Of a stretch of 64,000 nucleotides of DNA, positions 36,705-44,593 are shown one piece after another. The stretch is from NCBI RefSeq assembly GCF_024494575.1, contig NZ_JANHDO010000005.1, positions 124,001 to 188,000 of the forward strand, given 5' to 3'. Position 1 is the stretch's first letter, and each line of letters starts with the position of its first letter. The stretch is from Halorubrum salinum. Its GTDB lineage: Archaea; Halobacteriota; Halobacteria; Halobacteriales; Haloferacaceae. The notes below the pieces were generated by a model. The model saw nothing but the letters and a program-made list of their open reading frames with translations. It was not told where the DNA came from and made no database searches. A program made the position numbers and the translations under genes.

Positions 36705-39700
36705 ATGCCCGACGCCGCCGCCGTCTCCGAGTCTCTCCACGCCGTCAGTACCCTCTCGGCGGGGGACATGAGTGAGCGCGACGTGGAGAACTTGTTTCTC
36801 GAAACCGGCTTCTACGATGCTCTTGGTTTCGAGGGAACCGGCACCGATCTCCGAAGCGAGTTCACCCTTCCCGACGATCGCCGCCCTGACTACATCACGC
36901 TGGACTCGAACGAGGCCGTCACGACCGTATACGAATTCAAGACCACCGGCGAGTCCCTCCCGCAACACAGGTCACAGCTGTTCGGTTACATGGACTTCCT
37001 CCGGGCGGAACACGGAGTTCTGACGAACGGCGAGGAACTGCGCCTCTACCGACGTGGGGAGGACCGCCCCCGACTCGTCGTTTCTCTCGACGCCGTCACC
37101 GACTCGGACGCCCGCGACCTCGCAAGCGCGCTCCAGAAACGCGAGTTCGACCTCACCGATCCCGACGACGTGAACAACTTTCTCGGGAACCTCGATCCGA
37201 TTCCCTTGAATCAGCAGGCCGAACTCGGGCAGGAACACTTCTTCGACACGTTCCGGCTTGAGGAGGGCAGCCCGTTCGCCGACCTCGTTACGGGCATGAT
37301 GGACCTCCTCGAAGAACTCCGTGACGAACAGGAAGCCAAGTTCGTGAAGGGGGCGTACGACTTTTGGGAGGCGACATACGCGAGCGAGCCCGACGAGGTG
37401 CCAGATTCGTGGGAGCCGTTCATCGGCGGGAACCAGTCGCTCCGGGACTTCATGTTCTGTCTCGAAAGCGGACACGCACTTCTCGCCCGTCTCCTCCTCG
37501 CGAAGGCCACCGAGGATCACGACTTCTTCGCCGGCACCCCGTACGGGGGGATGGACGACTACTTCCGCGGACTCCAAGGGTTCGGCCGGACGATCAATCT
37601 CGACGCGTTCCCTGTCGCCGCGGACAATCTCATTGACGACATGTCGGATCAGCTCGTTGAGGGGCTGTTTCAGGACGACATTTTCGTGTGGTGGACGGAC
37701 GGCTACGCCGAGGAACTGTCTCGGGGGCACGAGACGGGTGCGAGCCAGTTCGAGGAAGTCGCCAAGGAGGCCGGCGGGGTGGACCGGATCAGCGACGCGA
37801 CCCGAGACCGATTCAGCCGGGCGGTAGCGGAGGTGTTCTTCAACGTACTTCGGTTCGACTTCGGGGACGTTGAGGGGGACCTCCTTGGGGACCTGTATCA
37901 GCGATACTTCGACCCGGAGACGCGGAAGGCCCTCGGAGAGTTCTACACGCCGCAACCGGTGATCGACTACATCATGGACGGCGTCGGCTACGAGCGGGGA
38001 GTCTCAAACGAGCGACTCATTGATCCAGCCTGTGGCTCCGGGACGTTCCTCGTGGAAGCCGTCGAGCGGTACATCGCGGACGTGGAGCAGTACGAGGAGG
38101 ACCCGGATTGGAAAGACCACCTACAGGACCTATGTACCCGCCCGCGCGTGGTCGGGCTCGACATACACCCCTTCGCCGTTCTCATGGCGCAGATTCGGTT
38201 TGTCGTGGCAGTTCTCCCCGCGTATCGGAAGGCAAAACAGGAACATCCGGAATACACGATCCGCCGTCTACCCATTTACCGGACCGACACTCTACGGAAC
38301 GAGCGGGAACTAACCGGGACCGACCTCGGTGACGACGGCTCCCGGCAGATGACCTTCGACGCGATGGTCGACGATGAGAAAGACGTGCGGATCCCGGTCC
38401 CGCTCCCAGTCGAAGTGGACGAGGACGAGGTGGATGAGACCGAGGACGGCTTTTTGGTGCGACGCGTTCGGATGCCGCTGTTCGACACCCTCCAAGTTCA
38501 GACGGGCGTGAGCAACTTCGGGGAGTACTTCGCCGCGTTACAGGGCGTTCTCGACACGGTGAAGGACCACATGGCGCTCGCGGAGGAGTTCGGCGGGGAC
38601 TTCGACTGGACCTACCAGAGCGGGCTTGAGGAGCGTATCCACCACCACACCAAGCGCGAGTACGACGGCGTCGAGGAGTTCTTCGCCCCGTACGTGAACG
38701 ACATGCTGGAGAACGTCCGGTATCTCAAGGAGGAACACAACGACGGGCGGCTGTTCAAGATGTTCGAGGACACGGTGCTGGCACTCGTCGTCAAGAACTA
38801 CATGGAATACGACTACGTGGTGGGGAATCCACCGTACGTCCGTATCCAGAACCTCCCGGACAGTCAGAAGGCGATGATGGACACGCTGTACGACGCGACA
38901 ACCGGGAACTACGACATATACTGCCCATTCTACGAGCGCGGTCTCGACTGGCTCGCGGAGGGCACGGGGAAGCTCGGATTCATCACGCCGAACCAGTTCA
39001 TGGTCACGGACTACGGGGAGGGGCTTCGGCGCGTTCTCCTCGAAGACAGCCAGATCGAGGAGGTGTACGACTTCCGGGACTCGGGCGTGTTCGAGGACGC
39101 CACCAACTACCCCGCGGTCGTGATCCTCGAAGACGAGCCCGACCGAGCGGCGCGCGAAGACAACGAAATTCGGTGCGTCCGGGTGAAGGCGAACACGGAC
39201 GGAGAGGACGACCGAGAACTGGACGAGGAGATTGTGACTTCGGTGCGAGAGAACCGCGGCTCCCCGGGCTATTCTGACGAGTTCATCGACGTGTTCGACT
39301 ACCCACAATCGAAGCTCTCGGGAGACGAGTATTGGGCGTTGATGCCTCCCGAGGAGCTACAGGTCTTCGAGAAGCTGGAGAGGCAGGCACCAGCGACGAT
39401 TGGGGACGTGACTGACGCCGTTTTTCAGGGAATCCGAACCAGCGCGAACAAGATCTATGTGGTGGATGTGCTGGATGCCGACAGAATTGAATCGGATGAT
39501 ACTGACGGGGTAGTGACCGTAGTCCCGATCGGAGAGTCACAGGAGTACGAGATCGAGACCGACCTACTTCGCCCGTTCTTGGAAGGAGACGAAGTGAAAC
39601 GATGGCGAGGCGATTGGGGCGGACTCCATGTCGTTCACCCGTACTATGCCGAGGAGACAGACAGCGGCGAAGTTGAGGCCGGGTTGTACTCGCAAGAGTA

Positions 39701-40616
39701 TTTAAGCGAGAACCTTCCGAAAACGTGGCAGTTCTTCCTCGAACATCGAGACGCGCTTGAGGCCCGAGAGAGCGGTCGAAAAGAAGGTAAGGACGACTGG
39801 TACGGCTACATCTATCCGAAGAACCTCGGGAAATTCGAGGCACCCAAGATCATCCAAGCACACATCGCTACCGATGCGACATTTATGATCGACGAGCCGG
39901 GGACTTGGTATTTCACGACCGCGTATGGAGTCCTCTTAGATCCCGACCACCGAAGCCTCACCGAGGAGATCACATGCCAGCTCAACTCGAAAGCCCTCGA
40001 CTTCTATTTCAAGCACATCACGACGGTCAAGATGGGCGGATACTACGAGTATAGATCGCAGTACGTCGAGAAGCTCCCCTGTGTCACCGAGGACACGGCG
40101 GGCGTCTTCGGATCGATGCGCGGGACGGCAGGAGAGATCGTAGACACCATCGACCTCGATAGCCGGACCGACCGCTTCCCGGAGGCATACCTCGGCGACT
40201 ACGACGGTGAACTCGACTACATCAATTACGAGTGGCAGACCCGGCGGTACCCGGTCAATGCCGAAATTCAGGGGGACATGGACGGCGACTTTACCGTACA
40301 GGCGGGGCGTTCTGACGAGATCAACGACCCGGCGATGTACTCCGATGATCGAGACGCTCGCAAGCGCCGCGCTGAGTACGTTCACGCCGCCGTAGACGGT
40401 CGGAGCGTCAAGAGCAGCGAGGAAACGACCATTCCCATTCCCCGGAGCGATGATGGCGTGGTGGAACTACTGGAGCGTCTGGAGACGGATCGTACCGAGG
40501 TCGAGGAGACGAACATAGCCGAACTCGAAGCCGAGATCGATGATGCGGTGTACGATCTGTTCGACCTAACTGCGGAAGAACGCGCCGTCGTGGAAGACTA
40601 CCTCGACGTGTTCTAA
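36705..40616 (+). CDS. single-chain type IIG (Eco57I-like) restriction-modification enzyme
   Basis: 1303 residues. The N-terminal nuclease-like part has PD at 61-62 and EFK at 77-79 (PD-(D/E)xK pattern). A helical linker (about 150-380) follows, then an N6-adenine DNA methyltransferase core: RKALGEFYTPQPVIDYI, SAM motif DPACGSGTFL (about 440-449) and catalytic NPPY (about 708), then ITPNQFMVTDYGEGLR. The rest (about 860-1290) is a probable target-recognition domain with a KFEAPKIIQAH segment. A single polypeptide with all three functions would cut foreign DNA and methylate self. The frame is intact, so it may be active. It stands between the SWIM gene and the 114-aa gene. Confidence 0.85.
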   Translation: MPDAAAVSESLHAVSTLSAGDMSERDVENLFLETGFYDALGFEGTGTDLRSEFTLPDDRRPDYITLDSNEAVTTVYEFKTTGESLPQHRSQLFGYMDFLRAEHGVLTNGEELRLYRRGEDRPRLVVSLDAVTDSDARDLASALQKREFDLTDPDDVNNFLGNLDPIPLNQQAELGQEHFFDTFRLEEGSPFADLVTGMMDLLEELRDEQEAKFVKGAYDFWEATYASEPDEVPDSWEPFIGGNQSLRDFMFCLESGHALLARLLLAKATEDHDFFAGTPYGGMDDYFRGLQGFGRTINLDAFPVAADNLIDDMSDQLVEGLFQDDIFVWWTDGYAEELSRGHETGASQFEEVAKEAGGVDRISDATRDRFSRAVAEVFFNVLRFDFGDVEGDLLGDLYQRYFDPETRKALGEFYTPQPVIDYIMDGVGYERGVSNERLIDPACGSGTFLVEAVERYIADVEQYEEDPDWKDHLQDLCTRPRVVGLDIHPFAVLMAQIRFVVAVLPAYRKAKQEHPEYTIRRLPIYRTDTLRNERELTGTDLGDDGSRQMTFDAMVDDEKDVRIPVPLPVEVDEDEVDETEDGFLVRRVRMPLFDTLQVQTGVSNFGEYFAALQGVLDTVKDHMALAEEFGGDFDWTYQSGLEERIHHHTKREYDGVEEFFAPYVNDMLENVRYLKEEHNDGRLFKMFEDTVLALVVKNYMEYDYVVGNPPYVRIQNLPDSQKAMMDTLYDATTGNYDIYCPFYERGLDWLAEGTGKLGFITPNQFMVTDYGEGLRRVLLEDSQIEEVYDFRDSGVFEDATNYPAVVILEDEPDRAAREDNEIRCVRVKANTDGEDDRELDEEIVTSVRENRGSPGYSDEFIDVFDYPQSKLSGDEYWALMPPEELQVFEKLERQAPATIGDVTDAVFQGIRTSANKIYVVDVLDADRIESDDTDGVVTVVPIGESQEYEIETDLLRPFLEGDEVKRWRGDWGGLHVVHPYYAEETDSGEVEAGLYSQEYLSENLPKTWQFFLEHRDALEARESGRKEGKDDWYGYIYPKNLGKFEAPKIIQAHIATDATFMIDEPGTWYFTTAYGVLLDPDHRSLTEEITCQLNSKALDFYFKHITTVKMGGYYEYRSQYVEKLPCVTEDTAGVFGSMRGTAGEIVDTIDLDSRTDRFPEAYLGDYDGELDYINYEWQTRRYPVNAEIQGDMDGDFTVQAGRSDEINDPAMYSDDRDARKRRAEYVHAAVDGRSVKSSEETTIPIPRSDDGVVELLERLETDRTEVEETNIAELEAEIDDAVYDLFDLTAEERAVVEDYLDVF

Positions 40617-40688
40617 TAGACACCGTCTCGGGTTTAGACAATATCCGGTCCGAAAGAACATCGGGGAACAGACACTACGCGCGTTGAC

Positions 40689-41033
40689 TCAATCCCACTT
40701 TCCGGTGTACTGAACTTCAAAAGCAAAATTCCTAACTAAACGCTCAACCTCTCGTTGTTTTTGCTCGGCGCTTAGGTTCAGCTCTAAGTAATATCCGTTA
40801 ACGAGTTCACGAGGTTGTTTCATTTTCCTCTCTCCATGAGAAGTCTGATCATGTATGATTGGTCGCATTGTACCGGGGATATAGGGAAGGGGTTGAATTT
40901 TCGATTCCAAATTATACTCGCTTAGCAGGTGGTTTACGAGGTCTACGAAGGGATCGACTTGACGTGGCCCTTGGAACTCAATACGCACATCCCCTTCCTC
41001 GATAAGCCGTATTCCGTAGAGTTCCTGAGTCAT
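40689..41033 (-). CDS. hypothetical protein, 114 residues
   Basis: Begins MTQELYGIRLIEEGD and ends VQYTGKWD. AT-rich codon use; no membrane segment or known motif. Predicted alpha/beta by eye. Converges on the restriction-modification gene with a 72-bp gap. A TATATA lies immediately before its ATG (about 41034-41040) but is too near for a typical promoter. It could be an accessory or control protein, or an unrelated passenger. Confidence 0.55.
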   Translation of the reverse strand: MTQELYGIRLIEEGDVRIEFQGPRQVDPFVDLVNHLLSEYNLESKIQPLPYIPGTMRPIIHDQTSHGERKMKQPRELVNGYYLELNLSAEQKQREVERLVRNFAFEVQYTGKWD

Positions 41034-41725
41034 ATATACCAGTTCGTGGAAGGCTCATATCAAACTACTTGACGACGTTTTGTAGCGAACACACTTCCAT
41101 GGCGAGTGTCACGGCGAAAATGTTCACAGCCATCTGTGCGCTCTGCTTAGCCGCCTTTCATTCCCCTACAATATTCAGCCCATCTGATCGAGGGTGTCCC
41201 GTCCGTCACTAACCGAGGCTGTATCTTTCTCCGAAGAAACTACACTCTCCAATATGTGTGATTTGTCCGGGGAGAGAGCGGACATTGCGATAGAACTGCC
41301 GCCGTCAACTTTTCTCCACCCTTGGACCAGCCCTACCCGAATCTACGCGGAATCGTATAGGGCCGCCGTAAAATTCGAGATCGACTCTCGCCCTAACTCT
41401 GTGTCACGCACACAAGTCGCCTGACCGAGTTCTAACCGGTCCCCCGTGGGTCGTGTGGTATCGTCGGGGACGTTCTATCGCAACGAGGGGCCGCGCGAGG
41501 CTGCCAGCGAACGGACCCGCGCCTGAAGATCATCCGGATTCGTTTCCTTTGCTTAGACTCCACCACGGCTCACCCGCGACCCCATTACCGAATCAAATGT
41601 TAACGGCAATCCCGTCCGCGAGACCGAATCAAATGGTAGTTATCAAGGTGCTCCTAAATGCGAAAAGACAAGTATGAGGCCCTCTAACGGTTACTCGTAC
41701 TCCCTCGCAGAACGAAGTGAAGCGA
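41034..41725. other. right end of the tRNA-Thr element, no gene seen
   Basis: About 690 bp. It contains dispersed repeat copy C (41240-41310) and a 13-bp direct repeat ACCGAATCAAATG at 41587-41599 and 41623-41635. Short frames here have no coding character. Confidence 0.4.
41240..41310 (+). repeat. dispersed element repeat, copy C
   Basis: Begins CTACACTCTCCAATATGTGTG and ends AGAACTGCCGCCGTCAAC; aligned with copy B over about 68 bp including TGTCCGG, AGAGAGC and ACATTGCGA blocks. No gene end lies just upstream of it, unlike copies A and B. Confidence 0.7.
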
Positions 41726-41754
41726 GAGCCGGAGGAGGGATTTGAACCCTCGAC
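41726..41754 (-). repeat. attR: 3' end of the intact tRNA-Thr
   Basis: Identical 21-nt core (41726-41746) to attL, followed by CCTCGAC. It is the T-arm and acceptor 3' strand of the tRNA-Thr gene, the usual target of tyrosine integrases. Confidence 0.8.
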
Positions 41755-41799
41755 CTATTCCTTACGAAGGAATCGCTCTGCCAGCTGAGCTACCCCGGC
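41727..41799 (-). tRNA. tRNA-Thr (anticodon CGT)
   Basis: 73 nt on the minus strand. Acceptor GCCGGGG pairs with CTCCGGC (one G-U), D-arm AGCTCAGCTGGCAGAGC, anticodon stem ATTCC/GGAAT with loop TTCGTAA (anticodon CGT, reads ACG), T-arm GAGGGTTCAAATCCCTC, discriminator T. No intron and no encoded CCA. The integrated element begins right at its 3' end. TTATTTT about 27 nt upstream is a possible promoter. Confidence 0.95.
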
Positions 41800-42366
41800 G
41801 CGCATGTGACCATTTCCGAACACGAAAATAAGGGTTCCGAAACGGTGGCGGCGACGAAGTCCAGTCGGTACCGATCGGATCGGTTGTTCCGGTCGGTAGA
41901 CACTCGCACGACATCCATGTGTTTTGAAATACACTATATATTACTACATACGAGTAGGTATCTAGCAAATAGTTCGTATGATATAAGGAAAAAGCATAAA
42001 TATGTGGTTGGGGTTTAATCAGAGTGTGATGACACCGAACGCGTGCCGCGATGGCGGGGATCGACTCCCTCGTCGGTGTGTGCCCGGTCGGAGCCCGTAC
42101 CGGGCGTCGACGACCGCGTCGATCGCATCCCCCACGGCGATCTGACGCGCCACTCTCCCCAGCGAGTGATCCACCACGGCACCTGCGTGGCCAACGCTAC
42201 CGGCGTGTCAAGCGCACAATCGCCTCTGACCTCGACGGTCACGGGGCCGTGGACTCTTGTCATGTGACGGGCCCGACGCCGTTCCGACCCGCGATACTCT
42301 CGGGCGGGCGGCGAATCTGCCTTTGCCACCGCCTCTAGACGCCGGTACCAGTTCCACTGGACCGCA
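41800..42366. other. intergenic region between tRNA-Thr and trm5
   Basis: About 570 bp. AT-rich from about 41925 to 42020 (ACTATATATTACTACATACG), otherwise GC-rich. Short frames at 42043-42338 on both strands show no homology I recognise. Nothing further seen. Confidence 0.4.
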
Positions 42367-43362
42367 CTACGGTTCCGTCCGCGTCAGTCTGACGTCCAAA
42401 CAGACGTTGTGTTCGTGTGGCGCGTACGACCGGACGACCCGTTCGGTCTCTACGTCGACCGCGTACTCGTCTCCGACGGCGGCGCGTATCGCGTCCGCTC
42501 CCGGGCCAAACGGATCGTCCTCGTGTTGGATGTCGTAGTAGTGGATCACGCAGTCGTCGCCGGCCAGCGCGGTCGCCGCGTCGAGGAACTCGTCGGCGGA
42601 GTGCGGGAGGTTCATCACGAGCCGGTCCGCCGTGTCGGCGTACTCCGTCGCCGCCTCGCGGACGTCACCGGCGACCGCGGTCACCCGATCGGCGACGCCG
42701 TTTCGCTCGGCGTTTTCCCGGAGGTATTGGATCGCCGTCTCGTTCAGATCGCAGGCGACGACGTCGGCACCGTGGCTCGCCATCGGAACCGCGTAGGGAC
42801 CGACCCCGGCGAACATGTCGACGACCGTTTCGTCCGCGCCGACCTGCGTCACCACGCGATGACGCTCGGTCGCGAGCCGCGGCGAGAAGTACACCTCGGC
42901 GACATCGAGCGCGAACTCGTGGCCGTACTCGCGGTGGACCGTCTCGGTGCCGTTCCCGGCGAGCACGTCCCACCGCCGAACGCGAAGTTCGCCTTCGATG
43001 GGTGACGCGCGATTGAGCACCGTCTCGCAGGGCAGATCGGAAGCCATCACCGCGTCGGCGATCGCGGCGGCGCGGTCGGGATCGTCCTCGTCGACGATGA
43101 CGATATCTCCCAGTCGCTCTACCGAGGGCTCGAATCCGAGGATCTCGGCCGGCGTCTTCGGTCTGTCGCGCTCGGGGGCGTCGCGCCTCTCGATCCGGCC
43201 TCCGAGGCCGCTCGGAACGCGTTCCGCGTCGGTGACCGGTATGTAGATCGTGTCTCCGTCGACGGTGATCTCGTGGTCCCCGTCGATCACGTCGGCGTCG
43301 GCGAGCAGCTCGCGGACGTGCTCGCCGCGCTCGCGCGCGACCGCGACACATGGAACGCTCAT
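42367..43362 (-). CDS. trm5: tRNA (guanine-N1-)-methyltransferase Trm5
   Basis: Makes m1G37 next to the anticodon, guarding reading frame. 331 residues from ATG 43362 (MSVPCVAVARERGEHV). An N-terminal recognition domain, then a Rossmann methyltransferase with SAM motif DMFAGVGPYAVP, the DLNETAIQYLRENAERNGV segment, and NLPHSADEFLD holding the NPP-like catalytic loop in the Trm5 form. A TTTATG element at about 43388-43394 is 28 nt upstream. It is the downstream neighbour of the chorismate mutase gene if the TA cassette is removed. Confidence 0.93.
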   Translation of the reverse strand: MSVPCVAVARERGEHVRELLADADVIDGDHEITVDGDTIYIPVTDAERVPSGLGGRIERRDAPERDRPKTPAEILGFEPSVERLGDIVIVDEDDPDRAAAIADAVMASDLPCETVLNRASPIEGELRVRRWDVLAGNGTETVHREYGHEFALDVAEVYFSPRLATERHRVVTQVGADETVVDMFAGVGPYAVPMASHGADVVACDLNETAIQYLRENAERNGVADRVTAVAGDVREAATEYADTADRLVMNLPHSADEFLDAATALAGDDCVIHYYDIQHEDDPFGPGADAIRAAVGDEYAVDVETERVVRSYAPHEHNVCLDVRLTRTEP

Positions 43363-43527
43363 TGCTGCAACCAGAGGCGAGGCAACATAAACAGTGACGC
43401 TTCGCTGTCGGGGGCACGCTCGCCACGAGACGTCTCGACGGCAAGGCGTTGTATCCCGCTGAAACCGCTCTCTAGGGGCTCGATCGGTCGATGGCCGAAC
43501 GTAGCGTATCCGGTGTGACCCCCCTAC

Positions 43528-43556
43528 CGACTCTCCCGCTGCTCGACCTTGTTCAG
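43528..43556 (-). repeat. left copy of the chorismate mutase 3' end (29-bp direct repeat)
   Basis: Identical to 44300-44328. On the minus strand it encodes LNKVEQRES, then CGG TAG, so this fragment also ends with Arg and a stop. It has no gene around it and marks the left boundary of the inserted toxin-antitoxin cassette. Confidence 0.85.
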
Positions 43557-43645
43557 GTAGCTGAAATCCATTATATCGAACCCCGAACGAAAGTTGCGCA
43601 TGTCGTGGTGGTCTGTCCCCTCTCAGCTCTTCTCCGAGCGAAAAG

Positions 43646-43652
43646 GATATAG
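43646..43652 (+). promoter_or_regulatory. TATA-box of the antitoxin-toxin operon
   Basis: GATATAG centred about 26 nt before ATG 43676, giving a leaderless antitoxin message. The sequence GATATGAATATGATATGAAT between box and gene has short repeated ATATGA units that could be an autoregulatory operator. Confidence 0.5.
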
Positions 43653-43675
43653 ATATGAATATGATATGAATAAAC

Positions 43676-43942
43676 ATGAGCCAGAGCGAGGAACGTAAGG
43701 TCGGTGAACGGGGGCAAGTCACCCTCCCGAAAGAACTGAGAGAGAAACTGGGTATCCACGGGGGGGACGAGGTACTGGTTCACGAAGAGGACGGGAAAAT
43801 CACCATCGAAAAACCGCTGTCTCGTGAGGAACTCGCTGAGGGATACCGACGACGCGCAGCAGAATCCGAAGCCCTCGCGGAGGAGATGGACGGTGTATCT
43901 CGCGAGGCCGACGAGTACCTCGGTGATGTTCCCAAGTGGTAA
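43676..43942 (+). CDS. AbrB/SpoVT-type antitoxin
   Basis: 88 residues. Swapped-hairpin DNA-binding domain: RKVGERGQVTLPKELREKLGI, GDEVLVHEEDGKITIEKP. The C-terminal half is a long helix (REELAEGYRRRAAESEALAEEM) of the kind that wraps the toxin. The antitoxin probably represses its own promoter as a complex with the toxin. Stop is 3 bp before the mazF start. Confidence 0.9.
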   Translation: MSQSEERKVGERGQVTLPKELREKLGIHGGDEVLVHEEDGKITIEKPLSREELAEGYRRRAAESEALAEEMDGVSREADEYLGDVPKW

Positions 43943-43945
43943 TCG

Positions 43946-44299
43946 ATGGACGTTCGCCGCGGAGACATCGTCATCGTCGAGCTTGACCCGACAGAGGGGT
44001 CAGAGCAACGGGGAACACGACCGTGCCTAGTCGTGCAGAACGACGTTGGGAACGAGAATGCGCCGACGACCATCGTCGTCCCGTTTACGACCTCGCAAGG
44101 AGACGAACTGTACCCGTTCGAGGTACTCGTCTCGGCCGCCGAGTCTCCGCTCCGAGAGGATTCGGTCGCTCTCTGTAGTCAGATTCGCACGGTGTCCATC
44201 GAGCATCGTATTAATACCAGTCTCGGCTCCGTGCCGGCGTCCCGTATGGAGGAAGTGGACGAGGCACTCGAATACAGCCTCGGTCTGATGGAACTCTAA
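43946..44299 (+). CDS. mazF: MazF/PemK-type endoribonuclease toxin
   Basis: 117 residues. PemK-like beta-barrel with MDVRRGDIVIVELDPTEGSEQRGTRPCLVV (short signature RGDIV...GSEQRGTRPCLVVQ), TIVVPFT and DSVALCSQIRTVSIEHRI. These match the conserved RNA-binding and active-site strands of MazF, an mRNA interferase. Its TAA (44297-44299) overlaps the stop of the opposite-strand chorismate mutase gene, so the cassette was inserted with no spare sequence on that side. Confidence 0.92.
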   Translation: MDVRRGDIVIVELDPTEGSEQRGTRPCLVVQNDVGNENAPTTIVVPFTTSQGDELYPFEVLVSAAESPLREDSVALCSQIRTVSIEHRINTSLGSVPASRMEEVDEALEYSLGLMEL

Positions 44300-44589
44300 C
44301 GACTCTCCCGCTGCTCGACCTTGTTCAGTTCGATCAAAAGCCGGAAGATCGCCTTCACGAGGTTGGCGTCGACGTCGAAGCGCTCGGCGTTGTCGCCGGC
44401 GCGCTCCATCACGCGCTCTTCTTGGCCCTCGTCGGTCGTCGGGAGATCGCGCTCCGCTTTCACGGCCGCCACGGTGTCGGCGACGTACGTCCGACGGGCG
44501 ATCAGCTCGACGATCTCTCGGTCGATGTCCTCTATCTCGCGGCGCAGTTCGTCCAGACTCATCTCTTCGGGATTCGGTGTTTCGCTCAT
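44296..44589 (-). CDS. aroQ: chorismate mutase (AroQ type)
   Basis: Converts chorismate to prephenate for Phe/Tyr. 97 residues, all-helical AroQ class: LDELRREIEDIDREIVELIARRTYVADTVAAVK (shortened signature IDREIVELIARRTYVAD), the ERVMERAGDNAE region and a C-terminal helix with IELNKVEQRESR. Catalytic Arg, Lys, Glu and Gln positions are present by pattern. It follows the shikimate kinase gene after 4 bp. Its 3' end is rebuilt across the boundary of the TA cassette. Confidence 0.93.
   Translation of the reverse strand: MSETPNPEEMSLDELRREIEDIDREIVELIARRTYVADTVAAVKAERDLPTTDEGQEERVMERAGDNAERFDVDANLVKAIFRLLIELNKVEQRESR
44300..44328 (-). repeat. right copy of the 29-bp direct repeat (functional aroQ end)
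   Basis: This copy lies inside the intact chorismate mutase gene and supplies its last ten codons (LNKVEQRESR and TAG). Paired with 43528-43556. Confidence 0.85.
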
Positions 44590-44593
44590 TGGT

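Larger units (their letters stand above)
30319..41746 (+). mobile_element. integrated element in tRNA-Thr, about 11.4 kb, with restriction-modification cargo
   Basis: Bounded by a partial tRNA-Thr 3' copy (left) and the intact tRNA-Thr (right), in the same orientation, with a tyrosine integrase just inside the left end. Contents: integrase, Cys-rich protein, tandem repeats, small zinc protein, helicase-like replication protein, HTH regulator, SWIM protein, type IIG restriction-modification enzyme and an unknown 114-aa gene. The 31.4-35.1 and 40.6-41.4 kb parts are clearly AT-richer than the chromosome; the 36.7-39.3 kb part is not, so it is a mosaic. No capsid, spike or portal gene is recognised, so it is either a plasmid-like integrative element or a virus relic. 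Confidence 0.85.
43363..43675. other. region left of the TA cassette, with duplicated aroQ end
   Basis: No gene. It has the trm5 promoter, the 29-bp copy of the chorismate mutase end (43528-43556) and the AT-rich promoter of the antitoxin gene (TATA at about 43648-43651, 26 nt before ATG 43676). Confidence 0.5.

Noticed and set aside
36705-40616. BREX PglX gene
   Set aside because: No other BREX genes (PglZ, BrxC, BrxL) are nearby, and the chain has an N-terminal nuclease-like motif, so a type IIG enzyme is favoured.
30319-41746. Element called a pleolipovirus provirus
   Set aside because: Integrase and a large replication-like gene fit, but no spike, membrane or packaging-type gene is visible.
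42043-42338. Several 70-105-aa frames between tRNA-Thr and trm5
   Set aside because: Conflicting frames on both strands with Arg/Pro/Ser-rich composition and no start context.
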